This document shows positions 17,227 through 26,359 of a DNA stretch of 64,000 nucleotides, piece by piece (positions within the stretch are counted from its first letter, which is position 1; every line of letters starts with the position of its first letter). The DNA comes from CAYJDR01 sp964368965 (lineage in GTDB: Bacteria > Chrysiogenota > Deferribacteres > Deferribacterales > Mucispirillaceae): NCBI GenBank assembly GCA_964368965.1, contig CAYJDR010000002.1:91182-155181 (forward strand), written 5' to 3'. A program made the translations under genes and the position numbers. The notes under the pieces were generated by a model. The model saw only the letters and a list, made by a program, of their open reading frames with translations, was not told the DNA's origin and searched no databases.

Positions 17227-19068
17227 ATGAAACAATCAAACGAATCTCTACGCAATATTGCTATTATTGCGCACGTTGACCATGGTAAAACTACCCTAGT
17301 TGACGCAATGTTTAAACAAAGCGGTATGTACCGTGATAACCAAGTGACAGAAGACAGGGTTATGGATAACATGGATATCGAACGTGAGCGTGGTATCACT
17401 ATCGCTGCTAAAAACTGTGCTGTTAACTGGAAAGGCACAAAAATCAACATCCTTGATACTCCTGGCCACGCCGATTTCGGTGGCGAGGTTGAGCGTGCAT
17501 TATCAATGGTTGATGGCGCTATCCTACTTGTTGACGCATCTGAAGGTCCACTTCCACAAACACGCTTCGTGCTTAAAAAAGCATTCGAAAGCAACTTACG
17601 TGTTATCGTTGTTATCAACAAAATTGACAGAAAAGATGCTCGTGTTGACGAAGTTATGGACGAACTACTTGACCTATTCATCGACTTAGACGCTACTGAA
17701 GAGCAACTAGAGTTCCCACTACTATACGCAGTTGGTAGAAACGGTACTGCTAGCCCTACTCCTGATGATTTCGGTAAAGACTTAGAGCCTCTATTCGACA
17801 TGATTTTAAAAGAAATCCCAGCACCAGTTTATGACGACTCTACACAATTTAAAATGTTAGTTTCTGATATCGGCTACTCTGACTACTTAGGCAGACTTGC
17901 TATCGGTAAAATCACTGGCGGTTCTGGTAAAGTTAACCAAGATATGGCATACATTGATGATAAAGGCGAAGTTATCTCTGCTAAAATCACAAAAGTACAA
18001 GCATATGATGGCATGACACTTGCCGACAATGACGACGTTCAAAGCGGTGACATTGTTGTACTTGCTGGTATGGCTGATGTTGCTATCGGTGACACAATTT
18101 GTACTAAAGCAGACGGCGTTGCACTACCTAGACTTACTGTTGATGAGCCAACAGTTGCAATGAAGTTTACAATCAACAAATCGCCTTTAGCTGGTAAAGA
18201 AGGTAAAATCGTTCAATCTGGTAAAATCCAAGAACGTTTAAAGAAAGAAACATTACGTAACGTTTCTATCAAAGTTGAAGAAGCAGACGAGAAAGAATGC
18301 TTCATCGTTAAAGGTCGTGGCGAACTTCAACTAGCTGTATTAATCGAAGAAATGCGTCGTGAAGGCTTTGAGTTGAACGTTGGTCGTCCACAAGTTATCT
18401 TCAAAAACAAAGATGGCAAACGTTTTGAGCCTATCGAACATGTATATATCGACTGTGAAGAGCCATACTTAGGCGTTGTTACAGAAAAATTATCTATCCG
18501 TAAAGGTCGTATGACTAACCTTGTTAATAAAGGTACTGGTCGTGTGCGTGCAGAGTTCTCTATCCCAGCTAGAGGTTTAATCGGCTACCGTGATGACTTC
18601 TTAAGTGATACAAAAGGTACAGGCATGATGAACACATTGTTCGCTGGCTATGAAGAATATCGTGGCGATTTCCCTGTTAGACATACTGGTTCACTAGTTG
18701 CTGATAGAAGTGGCGTTGGCGTTGGTTATGGTCTATACCACCTTGAGCCACGTGGCACATTGTTTATCGTTCCTGGTGACCCTGTTTATGAAGGAATGGT
18801 TATCGGCGAATATAACAAAAACGACGACTTAAACGTAAACCCATGTAAAGAAAAGAAATTAACTAACATGCGTGCATCTGGTAAAGACGATTCTTTAACA
18901 CTTCGCCCTATCACTCCTATGAGCTTAGAGCGTGCAATGCACTTTATCGCAGAAGACGAGATGATTGAAGTTACTCCAAAATCTATCCGTATCAGAAAGA
19001 TTTACTTATCTATGATTGATAGAAAAGTTATGCGTGGTAAATCTATGCACTTATCTGAAGATATGTAA
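17227..19068 (+). CDS. typA: Translational GTPase TypA/BipA
   Basis: 613-residue ribosome-associated GTPase related to EF-G that assists 50S assembly and stress growth. G motifs: AHVDHGKTTLVDAM (G1), RGITIAAKN (G2), DTPGHADFGGEV (G3) and NKIDRKDA (G4). Domain II, the EF-G-like domains III and V, and the TypA-specific C-terminal domain (SLERAMHFIAEDE to RKIYL) are complete. The ATG is preceded by AAGG. A strong terminator follows the stop. Confidence 0.97.
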   Translation: MKQSNESLRNIAIIAHVDHGKTTLVDAMFKQSGMYRDNQVTEDRVMDNMDIERERGITIAAKNCAVNWKGTKINILDTPGHADFGGEVERALSMVDGAILLVDASEGPLPQTRFVLKKAFESNLRVIVVINKIDRKDARVDEVMDELLDLFIDLDATEEQLEFPLLYAVGRNGTASPTPDDFGKDLEPLFDMILKEIPAPVYDDSTQFKMLVSDIGYSDYLGRLAIGKITGGSGKVNQDMAYIDDKGEVISAKITKVQAYDGMTLADNDDVQSGDIVVLAGMADVAIGDTICTKADGVALPRLTVDEPTVAMKFTINKSPLAGKEGKIVQSGKIQERLKKETLRNVSIKVEEADEKECFIVKGRGELQLAVLIEEMRREGFELNVGRPQVIFKNKDGKRFEPIEHVYIDCEEPYLGVVTEKLSIRKGRMTNLVNKGTGRVRAEFSIPARGLIGYRDDFLSDTKGTGMMNTLFAGYEEYRGDFPVRHTGSLVADRSGVGVGYGLYHLEPRGTLFIVPGDPVYEGMVIGEYNKNDDLNVNPCKEKKLTNMRASGKDDSLTLRPITPMSLERAMHFIAEDEMIEVTPKSIRIRKIYLSMIDRKVMRGKSMHLSEDM

Positions 19069-19097
19069 TTTATTTTTAGTTTATAAGCGTTAAAAAA

Positions 19098-19124
19098 GGG
19101 GAGCATATGCTCCCCAATTTTTTT
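19098..19124 (+). terminator. Intrinsic terminator after typA
   Basis: Perfect palindrome GGGGAGCATATGCTCCCC (19098-19115) followed by AA and seven T. An upstream A-run gives a T-run on the other strand too, so it may also end flagellin transcripts from the convergent gene. Confidence 0.9.
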
Positions 19125-19147
19125 GTGTGTATTTGGATTTGTTAGTA

Positions 19148-21550
19148 TTAACCGAATTGTAACAACTGTAGTGCTTGTTGTGGTATTTGGTTTGCTTGTG
19201 CAAGCATTGAGCTAGCAGACTGAGTTAAGATTTGGTTCTTAGTGTACTCAGTTGTTTCTGATGCGATATCTAAATCTCTGATACGTGATTCAGAAGCTGC
19301 TAAGTTTTCTTCTGCGATGCTTAAGTTGTTGATAGTGTATTCTAATCTGTTAACTTGTGCACCAATTGTTGCTCTTGCTGCGTTTAATGTTTGTATAGCG
19401 TCGTCGATCTTAGTGATTGAGCGTTGTGCTAATTCTAAATCTGTTACATATACATCTGTGATGTCAAGCCCGATCGTGTCAAGTCGGCCGATAGAGATAT
19501 TGAGAGTTTGACCCTCATTCGCACCTATCTGGAGTTCAGTGCGATTATCTACTAGATGTAAGTAACCTGATGAAGTTTCATCATTTTGTGTAAATTCTAA
19601 TGTCTTAGTAGCTGTATTCCAGCTAGAGTTAACGCCTGCGTTTTGGTCGATTGTTACAGATACGCCACCGATAACGCTTCTTAATTTACCGTCGTTGATG
19701 TTATCTGTACCAACTGATACGCCTGTTGCTGCATCTGTTACTTTTACGTCGATGCTAGAGTTTTGGCCAGCTTGGCTAACTTCGATACCGATTGCATCCA
19801 TAACGCCTTGGTTCGCAACAAACACTAACTCAGAGTTTGTACCTAGCAGAGCAGTTTGGATAGAAAACGTACCAGGGATAGCTTCTGCAGTACCTTCAAC
19901 TTGGTGTAGGTTTGGCACATAGTTTACTAAGTTGTCGTTGATTGTGTCTACTGCTGATACAGGAGTTGTTGCACCCATATCTAAGCCGTCAACGATTGCT
20001 ATTGTCATTTTATCCATGAAATCTTGGATAGTGTCATCGCTTTCTAGGTATACAGTAGTAGATGTATTGTTACCATAGATAGTGATTTCTTGTGTGTTTG
20101 CAAGCACATTTACGCCATCAGCATTTGTGAAGCTTTCGATATCAGATAGTCTAGTATCTAGGCCTGCTGCGCCTGTGTCACGGATAACTGCTTGCACAGT
20201 ACCTGTTGCTGTAGGTGCGATACTTGGAGTATTGCCTGCTGCTGGTGTTTGCTCTTCAAACTCTAACGATAGTTGACCGTAGCTTACAACACCTGTGTCT
20301 GTGTCGATAGATACTGACACGATTTCAACTTCGTTTCTTTCTTTGTATGCATCGCCGTCATCAGCTTTTGTTAATGAGCCGATTTCTGTGAAGTCGATTG
20401 CTGGACCGTCACCGATTTGAACTGTACCGCCTCCAGAAGCAGCATAGTCAACTGCGGCCCTTTCAGGCTCGTATATACCGATCATTCTATCGTTATCGTT
20501 AACTTGGCCAATACCAGGGAAAGATAATTCGATAGTTGTATTACCGCTACCTACTGCGATTTCAAGTGTTGCATCATCTGCTGTTGTTGGTGCAGGTGTG
20601 ATTGTGCCAGTTGTCCACTCACCAGGAACTGGTGGGATAACATCTGTATCAATCGTGCGATATCTGTAAGTTAATGCGCTTGTCATTGAACCAGTTTCAG
20701 TGAACTCAAGCTCATAGTAGCCGCTGCTTGCAAGGTCTGCACTATCAGTAACTGTTGCAGATTGAACAAACCAGTTTGAATCGTCAGCTTTGTAGATGTT
20801 GTCTAGTGATTGTGCTGATGATAATACGCGGTCCTCTATCGCTGCAGCATCCCTTACTGAGTTACCACTGCTGATAGTGATTTCTAAATCTTGTGAGCCA
20901 GTTGTTGGCATGTTTTCAATGTTAGTGATGAAGCCAACATTTGTTGTGCCTGCTGATTTAACATCGCCAACTAATGTACCTGGATTTACAGACATGATGT
21001 TAGTTTTATATTGTGAGTTTGTGCCAGGTGTGATATCTGTTTCGATGAAATAGTCGCCCCCTGGAACTTCAGGACCTTCAACAATAGCGCCAATAAATTC
21101 GCTATCAGATGACCATAATGCAGTTGCACTACCATCTAATAATTTCTTAGTGTTGAACTCTGAAGTTTGCGCAATACGGTCAACTTCTTCTTTTAGTTGG
21201 TCTACTTCTAACTGTAGCATAGCTCTGTCGTTAGTAGTGTAGATACCGTTACCAGCTTGTACAGATAGCTCACGCATACGTTGTAGCAAGTTAGTGATAG
21301 TTTCGATTGAACCTTCAGCAGTTTGCAAGTAAGAGATACCGTCTTGTGCGTTCGTGCTTGCTTTTTGCATACCACTGATTTGGCCACGTAGTCTTTCAGA
21401 AATCGCTAAACCTGATGCATCATCAGCTGCGTTGTTAATTCTTAGACCCGTAGATAGTCTTTCTATTGATTTACTTTGTGCATTATTTGCTATAGACAAT
21501 GAACGTTGTGAGTTCAGCGCCGTCACGTTGTTATAAATTGTTAGTGCCAT
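19148..21550 (-). CDS. fliC: Flagellin with very large central variable domain
   Basis: Filament subunit of 800 residues, far above the ~270-500 of ordinary flagellins. Residues 1-150 (ALTIYNNVTALNSQRSL, LSTGLRINNAADDASGLAIS) and about 690-800 (EENLAASESRIRDLDIA, ending QQALQLLQFG) are the conserved D0/D1 coiled-coil ends. Between them lie about 540 Thr/Ser/Gly/Asp-rich residues, probably several surface-exposed beta domains. It is a stand-alone gene with a long leader (see 21551-22054). SD GGAGG lies 10 nt before the ATG. The central domain is likely the exposed, antigenically variable surface. Confidence 0.95.
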   Translation of the reverse strand: MALTIYNNVTALNSQRSLSIANNAQSKSIERLSTGLRINNAADDASGLAISERLRGQISGMQKASTNAQDGISYLQTAEGSIETITNLLQRMRELSVQAGNGIYTTNDRAMLQLEVDQLKEEVDRIAQTSEFNTKKLLDGSATALWSSDSEFIGAIVEGPEVPGGDYFIETDITPGTNSQYKTNIMSVNPGTLVGDVKSAGTTNVGFITNIENMPTTGSQDLEITISSGNSVRDAAAIEDRVLSSAQSLDNIYKADDSNWFVQSATVTDSADLASSGYYELEFTETGSMTSALTYRYRTIDTDVIPPVPGEWTTGTITPAPTTADDATLEIAVGSGNTTIELSFPGIGQVNDNDRMIGIYEPERAAVDYAASGGGTVQIGDGPAIDFTEIGSLTKADDGDAYKERNEVEIVSVSIDTDTGVVSYGQLSLEFEEQTPAAGNTPSIAPTATGTVQAVIRDTGAAGLDTRLSDIESFTNADGVNVLANTQEITIYGNNTSTTVYLESDDTIQDFMDKMTIAIVDGLDMGATTPVSAVDTINDNLVNYVPNLHQVEGTAEAIPGTFSIQTALLGTNSELVFVANQGVMDAIGIEVSQAGQNSSIDVKVTDAATGVSVGTDNINDGKLRSVIGGVSVTIDQNAGVNSSWNTATKTLEFTQNDETSSGYLHLVDNRTELQIGANEGQTLNISIGRLDTIGLDITDVYVTDLELAQRSITKIDDAIQTLNAARATIGAQVNRLEYTINNLSIAEENLAASESRIRDLDIASETTEYTKNQILTQSASSMLAQANQIPQQALQLLQFG

Positions 21551-21716
21551 GATAGATTTACCTCCGTGTAAATATCCCCGCTTGTTGCGGTAGCAGGCGT
21601 CCTTGCCTACTGGTTTGGCATATCATAGGTTACTTTATTATTTTTTACCTATAATGTTTTTAAAAATAAATTTTTAGTACTGTTCTTGCAAAAGAATTTG
21701 TTTTGTTTACTGTAAG
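21551..21716 (-). promoter_or_regulatory. Flagellin 5' leader with CsrA-type GGA sites
   Basis: On the minus strand two hairpins precede the Shine-Dalgarno sequence. The first (21593-21610) has a GTAGGC/GCCTGC stem with loop AAGGAC; the second is CCGC-AACAA-GCGG (21578-21590). The loop of the first contains an ANGGA motif (GGA at 21600-21602), and a second ACGGA overlaps the Shine-Dalgarno sequence (21563-21567). One looped GGA plus one at the RBS is the arrangement of CsrA-repressed leaders such as Bacillus hag. CsrA binding is inferred, not shown. Confidence 0.45.
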
Positions 21717-21723
21717 TTTGTTA

Positions 21724-21751
21724 CTTATAGTATTATAGATAGCCGTGTCAA
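21724..21751 (-). promoter_or_regulatory. Sigma-70-like promoter upstream of flagellin
   Basis: On the minus strand TTGACA (21751-21746), 16-bp spacer, TATAAG (21729-21724). The start point would be near 21716, giving a leader of about 166 nt. It would coexist with the sigma-28-like promoter further upstream. Confidence 0.5.
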
Positions 21752-21962
21752 CTCATGTTGCTCCCCCTCGTCGCCCAATTTGTTGGGTTCAGAGGCCGAC
21801 ATGCGTGCACGGAAGTGAATTGTTTTTGAATAATTTTCCGTTCGCTCTGCCGACCTGATTGTTTCAGTATCTTCTATGTGATAAACATATTGTCTAGCTC
21901 TAGTAACCCCCGCCTTCTTGGGGTAGGTTAATATGCCTTTATAGACACTTCTGCCTTCTCAC
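21736..21962 (-). other. Structured region between the two flagellin promoters (possible leader RNA or small RNA)
   Basis: About 225 bp without a convincing gene. On the minus strand it contains several hairpins: AACC..CCCC with GGGGGTT near 21904-21933, CGGAA/TTCCG, CAGAG/CTCTG enclosing the latter, and CCCAA-CAAA-TTGGG. A 25-codon reading frame starting MSASEPNKLG is present but lacks a ribosome binding site. It may be a long 5' UTR segment of the sigma-28 transcript or an independent RNA; no known riboswitch consensus was recognised. Confidence 0.35.
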
Positions 21963-21969
21963 AGATATA

Positions 21970-21997
21970 GTATCGGCCAATTTTTCAGAAAACTTTA
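21970..21997 (-). promoter_or_regulatory. Sigma-28 (FliA)-type flagellar promoter
   Basis: Minus strand TAAAGTTT-N12-GCCGATAC (21997 to 21970) is nearly identical to the FliA consensus TAAAGTTT-N11-GCCGATAA. It points at the flagellin gene, 420 bp upstream of its start codon. Transcripts would begin near 21962 and include a 412-nt leader. Confidence 0.65.
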
Positions 21998-22054
21998 GAA
22001 AAAAAATAGGCTTTTACACACATTTGCATAAAAGCCTGAAATTAAAGAACTTTT

Positions 22055-23953
22055 TTAGAAGTAATAACGCCATGAAAGCGATATATCGTCATAATATTCG
22101 TCGAAATTGAAGCGCCTTTCAAATTGAACAAGCACTGAATTGTTCTGCGTAACGGGCAACACATACGACAATATCGCGCCATAATCATGCTCGCCTTTGC
22201 CTAATACATAATATGTATAGTCTACCTCAGCAAGTGTTTTGCCCCAGCCCAACTCATACGAAATACCAACATCGCCACCGACACCAATACCGTAGCCATT
22301 TTCATATCCGCTAGAAAATGCAACCTCTGCTATTGCCAAGCCCCATACATAAACATCATCAAGTAGCTCATATGTTAAACCAACGCCACCATCTATATAT
22401 GTGACGAATTTTTCGCCGTCCTTAAACTGTTTCTGCTTACCTGCAAGCTCAACACGATATGATGCTTCTGTCAATGTCCTTGAGATAGGGATTAGCGTTT
22501 TTAGCCCTACAATCTTCATGTTATTTAACTTAATGTCGCCACGTACACTATCCCAACGTAAGTTGAAATCAAGTGCCGATATTTCACTATTAGCTATATA
22601 GCCCGCATCAACATCATATAATGAATGGAACGAAACCCTGTAACCAACTTCTGTAAAAAATCTGCCATCATAAGTACCTGCGCCTAATGTAACACGCTGA
22701 ATATCATGCCCTAAGTGTGGCGGTGTAGATATTAGTGGCCTATAATTTGTTTTCACGCCTAGCTTTGCACGTGCTTGCAAATATGTTATAAATTCATGAT
22801 TATATGCGTTCCATGTTTCTTCATCGCTCAAGCCTTTTTGCACATATCTATCTTGCATAACTTCGACTGCTAAGTCATACATTGACGCCTTTAACCTATC
22901 AGAAAAGTCTGATGAAGCGATTGCGTCAATAGGCTTAACGCCTGTGCCAACGTCAAGCGCTAAGTCGATACTTGGCGCTGGCAAAGCACGTGCGATGTTA
23001 TCAATCTTAGAGGCTAGTGATGGGCGATATGACTCACCAGTTATCATGCCAGCTTCATACATTACCTTGACAGTATCTGTTGGTGCTTCATAAAATATTG
23101 TTGTAGCAAGTTCAACATCTGGCCTGACAACCTCAAACAACATCAATAAATTGTATGAGCAGTTCTCATCAAAAAACCAATAATCAGATAATATGTTTTG
23201 CAACTCATATAAATGGTCGAAAAGTTTTAAAGTTTCCTCTTTAGATAAGTTGAGGTTGTATTCCCAAATATCACGTTTGTCAAGGTTAGCATACTCATAA
23301 ATCGTTTTAGAGTATGGCTCCATTGAATAAACTGCTGGCATCAGCCCGATAATACCGTTGATTGTCTTATCTAAAAAGCTTGGCTCTTCAGGTAGCACTG
23401 CACCATAAGTCACAGCATATGCAAGTAAAGGCTGGTTTGTTGAGTTGTTTAGGCGCAACAATGTGTGCCCAAACATAGATGCAGGCCTACTAACATACAT
23501 AAACGGGAACACTAATGTAACGGACGTTGGGTCCATGTCACGTTTTAGCTCCTCATACCTTGTGCATGTTATTGCTGGTAGTTGGCTTTCGTCAACGCCT
23601 AACCGCTCAATGATATAATTACGCCTAGCTGGGAACACACAATATGCGTGCTCTTCTTCAACAATAGAGCCATTGTCGGCAAATATTGCATTGATAGTTG
23701 CTTCTAGTTCAGCTTGTTTATTATGTTTTCCATCATCACTCAGAAAAAAACGCTCATCATCAATCAAACTGCGATTGCCTGATAAAAAGTTGTATTTATA
23801 ATGAAGTAGAGTTTCCCACTGTTTATCATCTGACATGCTTATAGACCTTGACTTTTCAATCAAGCTATTAACATAGACCTCGTCTGCAAATGATAAACTT
23901 GGCAAGAATATAAAAACTGTAAGAATGATTAATAATGAACTAATAAAACGCAA
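22055..23953 (-). CDS. Lnb-N (DUF4105) protein with C-terminal outer-membrane-type barrel
   Basis: 632-residue exported protein. A signal peptide (FISSLLIILTVFIFLPSLSFA) precedes a helical region, then the Lnb N-terminal periplasmic / DUF4105 domain (around 130-300) with SVTLVFPFMYVSRPASMFGH and DENCSYNLLMLFE, in which His and Cys are the presumed papain-like catalytic residues. The C-terminal ~220 residues alternate aromatic and polar residues (DVGISYELGWGKTLAEVDYT) and end in Phe, as outer-membrane beta-barrels do. TTG start at 23953, with AGGTG 6 nt upstream. Function unknown; an envelope lipid or peptidoglycan hydrolase is possible. Confidence 0.8.
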   Translation of the reverse strand: MRFISSLLIILTVFIFLPSLSFADEVYVNSLIEKSRSISMSDDKQWETLLHYKYNFLSGNRSLIDDERFFLSDDGKHNKQAELEATINAIFADNGSIVEEEHAYCVFPARRNYIIERLGVDESQLPAITCTRYEELKRDMDPTSVTLVFPFMYVSRPASMFGHTLLRLNNSTNQPLLAYAVTYGAVLPEEPSFLDKTINGIIGLMPAVYSMEPYSKTIYEYANLDKRDIWEYNLNLSKEETLKLFDHLYELQNILSDYWFFDENCSYNLLMLFEVVRPDVELATTIFYEAPTDTVKVMYEAGMITGESYRPSLASKIDNIARALPAPSIDLALDVGTGVKPIDAIASSDFSDRLKASMYDLAVEVMQDRYVQKGLSDEETWNAYNHEFITYLQARAKLGVKTNYRPLISTPPHLGHDIQRVTLGAGTYDGRFFTEVGYRVSFHSLYDVDAGYIANSEISALDFNLRWDSVRGDIKLNNMKIVGLKTLIPISRTLTEASYRVELAGKQKQFKDGEKFVTYIDGGVGLTYELLDDVYVWGLAIAEVAFSSGYENGYGIGVGGDVGISYELGWGKTLAEVDYTYYVLGKGEHDYGAILSYVLPVTQNNSVLVQFERRFNFDEYYDDISLSWRYYF

Positions 23954-23978
23954 CTTAGCACCTATGATTATATATGAT

Positions 23979-24006
23979 TAAAAAAAAACCACCCCGTAAG
24001 GAGTGG
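23979..24006 (-). terminator. Intrinsic terminator after the DUF3015 gene
   Basis: Minus-strand stem CCACTCC-TTAC-GGGGTGG (24006-23989) followed by a long T-run. It separates the DUF3015 gene from the downstream DUF4105 gene. Confidence 0.85.
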
Positions 24007-24028
24007 CCTTCAGTATAATTAAATTATA

Positions 24029-24487
24029 TTATAATAATTCAACAACTTTGTTAGCAACGTCTGCTGATTGTACATCTGCTGTTGGGAAGATGTAAGCAAA
24101 GTTAGCTTGTAGAGTTGAGCTGTAAGCATCAACGTCAGCAACTTCTAGCATAGAAGCTAATGTAGATAAAGTTTCGCCATTACCTTGAGCGATATCTTTA
24201 GCTAAGCTATCCATGTTAGTGTTAACGAATTCGTAAACTTCAGCGCTAACAACATGGTTGATGTTACCGATACAACCAACTGTACCAGTAGTGATCGAGA
24301 ATTGGCCAGATAAAGAAGCGTTTGTGAAGTTAGCTAAAGTTTGGATTAACCAACCGTTAGTGCCAGACTTCATAGTGCTTTCGAATACTAATGTGCCAAC
24401 GCCGCAACCTAAGTTGTGGTTGTAGTTAGCGAATGCAGGCGCAGCCATAATAGCCACTAAAGAAATTGCTAATAATAATTTTTTCAT
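24029..24487 (-). CDS. DUF3015 family exported protein
   Basis: 152-residue secreted protein. Signal peptide MKKLLLAISLVAIMAAPAFA is followed by the family hallmark GCGVGTLVFE and the TGTVGCIG segment; two Cys residues could form a disulfide in the periplasm. The rest is a helical domain. DUF3015 proteins occur in Gram-negative bacteria with no assigned role. A strong AAAGGAGG ribosome binding site and own terminator suggest high expression of a monocistronic mRNA. The 157 bp upstream contains only AT-rich sequence. Confidence 0.87.
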   Translation of the reverse strand: MKKLLLAISLVAIMAAPAFANYNHNLGCGVGTLVFESTMKSGTNGWLIQTLANFTNASLSGQFSITTGTVGCIGNINHVVSAEVYEFVNTNMDSLAKDIAQGNGETLSTLASMLEVADVDAYSSTLQANFAYIFPTADVQSADVANKVVELL

Positions 24488-24644
24488 ATTATTATTCCTC
24501 CTTTTAATTTTTTGGGTTTTACCCGTTCTGTATTTTTATCACTATATTTCATCATTGTCAAGCGACTAAATTAAAAAACGACACAAAAACATCAGTTTAT
24601 CTTGATTTTTATACCTATATTTCATAAATACTTAATATTTTTTA

Positions 24645-25118
24645 TCATTTTTCAAACAACAACTTAACAATTTTTACACTTCCATGTTTATCTATGGCTA
24701 CTTCTACAAGGGTTTTATCGCGCAGTTTTGTTTCAATTTCTTTACCTGTTCCCTCTTTCACATAGTACTGTTCGATGCCATATTTTATGCGCCCATCTTC
24801 AACAATACCCTTCATATACAAGATGTATGAATATGGTTTTTTAGTTGTCACCCTATCTCGATATGCCTCGCCACTGCCCTTATCGACATCTAATATTGTA
24901 TAAACGGTTGTGCCTTCCTCAAACTCATATGGGTATAGTTTGCTAATTTCATAATCTAATATAACATAATCACCCTTTATTAAATCACGTGGGTCTATGG
25001 GTACAGTTTTTAGCAGCACTATTTCGCCTGTTCTTAGCGTATATTCGTTCATTGCAACCATTGTGGCGATGACGATAACCCATGCAGACAATATTATATA
25101 TGTTATTTTCTTTCTCAT
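24645..25118 (-). CDS. GDYXXLXY domain protein
   Basis: 157-residue membrane-anchored protein with one N-terminal transmembrane helix (KITYIILSAWVIVIATMVAMN) and an extracytoplasmic domain carrying the naming motif GDYVILDYEI after DPRDLIK. The start overlaps the stop of the DUF2157 gene (ATGA), and these two families are commonly encoded together, which supports joint action in the membrane. No biochemical function is known. Confidence 0.88.
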   Translation of the reverse strand: MRKKITYIILSAWVIVIATMVAMNEYTLRTGEIVLLKTVPIDPRDLIKGDYVILDYEISKLYPYEFEEGTTVYTILDVDKGSGEAYRDRVTTKKPYSYILYMKGIVEDGRIKYGIEQYYVKEGTGKEIETKLRDKTLVEVAIDKHGSVKIVKLLFEK

Positions 25119-26281
25119 GCTGTTTGCTCGCTTTCTTTATGTTTTGACTTTAACTGCTTTCTTTGCCTTTCTAAAAATTTAGCGATCACAAACAATATTA
25201 CACCACCAATTATAAAGAAAAGCGTCTTATCCATAAAGCTCCAGCTGAGCCTAACGTATGTAACAGCTATATATAATGTCAACAAACTCGATGCCACGTC
25301 CAACAATTTTATGCTTTCATATATGTGCGCAAACTTAAACGCACCAACAACTGTAGCTATGATTAGCGCATGAGCTATCAGCAACATCAAAATACTATTT
25401 AACTCAAACGAAATGATTGATGAGCAATATATCGCAAACATTATCACATATATATGCTCTAGCTTTGTCACAGTATCTTTCACATTGTTGAAAAAGTAGC
25501 TAACAGCACTAACTAACGCAATCGCTATAAAATGATGTGCAATCATTTTTGCTTCAACTAGTTCCATTGTCCCAAAATTATCAATCACAATAAATATTAT
25601 CATTGATAGCGATATCGCTTGCATACCTATAACTTTGTATGACATAGAAAATGCAAAATAACACTCCTTTATGAAAGAAATATTGCCCAACATATAGAAA
25701 AACGCACCAAACAACGCTGGCAATAGAACAAAAGGTTCATCACTGTACAATGAAAATACCCACTCGCCATAATATGAAATATACCACACGGCAAAAAGCG
25801 CCATGCTTAGCAGATTTACAGCAATCAAGTTGAATAAATATGCAACTGGTAGCACACTCAAGAGCCACATCAAGAAAAACACTGATGCATGTGCTTCTGT
25901 GTTATATACCTGCCCTATTAACGCATACGTCGCACCAATCAATATCGTTGATAGAAATACGAACGCTTTACCCATTAAAACATGTGACTTTTTCTCGTAA
26001 GCAAATTTGTAGCCTAAAACATAAAATGCAACTGTCACCGCCGACAAACTAATTATGCGCAATAATGGCGAGTTCATAAACAGTTCAACAATCCAATCGT
26101 TAGACGCTATAAACGTAATGACGCCTAACCCTACAAGCAGCGCACCGAGAGAATATAACAGTATCAACGTACGTTTTCGCTGAATGTTTGCTTTAGTATC
26201 TTTTATGTCGTTAAGCATTTCTTCAGCTTGAACGTCTGATATTAAACCGCGCTCAAGCCATTTATTTATATGTTTTTCCAT
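25115..26281 (-). CDS. DUF2157 multi-spanning membrane protein
   Basis: 388 residues. The cytoplasmic N-terminus INKWLERGLISDVQAEEML is the DUF2157 signature. About ten hydrophobic helices follow, and the C-terminus is basic (LERQRKQLKSKHK). Coupled by a 4-bp overlap to the GDYXXLXY protein gene. AAGGAT precedes the ATG. Divergent from lgt; the shared 78-bp region (36 bp before the lgt promoter's downstream half) contains an inverted repeat at 26298-26320 that may control both. Confidence 0.85.
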   Translation of the reverse strand: MEKHINKWLERGLISDVQAEEMLNDIKDTKANIQRKRTLILLYSLGALLVGLGVITFIASNDWIVELFMNSPLLRIISLSAVTVAFYVLGYKFAYEKKSHVLMGKAFVFLSTILIGATYALIGQVYNTEAHASVFFLMWLLSVLPVAYLFNLIAVNLLSMALFAVWYISYYGEWVFSLYSDEPFVLLPALFGAFFYMLGNISFIKECYFAFSMSYKVIGMQAISLSMIIFIVIDNFGTMELVEAKMIAHHFIAIALVSAVSYFFNNVKDTVTKLEHIYVIMFAIYCSSIISFELNSILMLLIAHALIIATVVGAFKFAHIYESIKLLDVASSLLTLYIAVTYVRLSWSFMDKTLFFIIGGVILFVIAKFLERQRKQLKSKHKESEQTA

Positions 26282-26297
26282 AGGTATCCTTATTTTT

Positions 26298-26328
26298 CAT
26301 TTGACCTATAGTATCAAATGCATATACT
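26298..26328. promoter_or_regulatory. lgt promoter with inverted repeat, shared with DUF2157 gene
   Basis: CATTTGA (26298-26304) and TCAAATG (26314-26320) form a 7-bp inverted repeat with a 9-bp spacer. On the plus strand it overlaps TTGACC (26301-26306), 16-bp spacer, TATACT (26323-26328), a plausible promoter for lgt. The repeat covers the -35 and spacer, as expected of an operator. Confidence 0.45.
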
Positions 26329-26359
26329 ATATACAATATTTAATTTGACGGAGCATGTA

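Noticed and set aside
21736..21850. 25-codon frame starting MSASEPNKLG upstream of flagellin
   Set aside because: No ribosome binding site and it coincides with predicted hairpins.
21551..21962. Cyclic di-GMP (GEMM) riboswitch in the flagellin leader
   Set aside because: Some fragments look similar (GCAAGGACGC, GCGGGG) but the ordered conserved core of GEMM-I could not be assembled.
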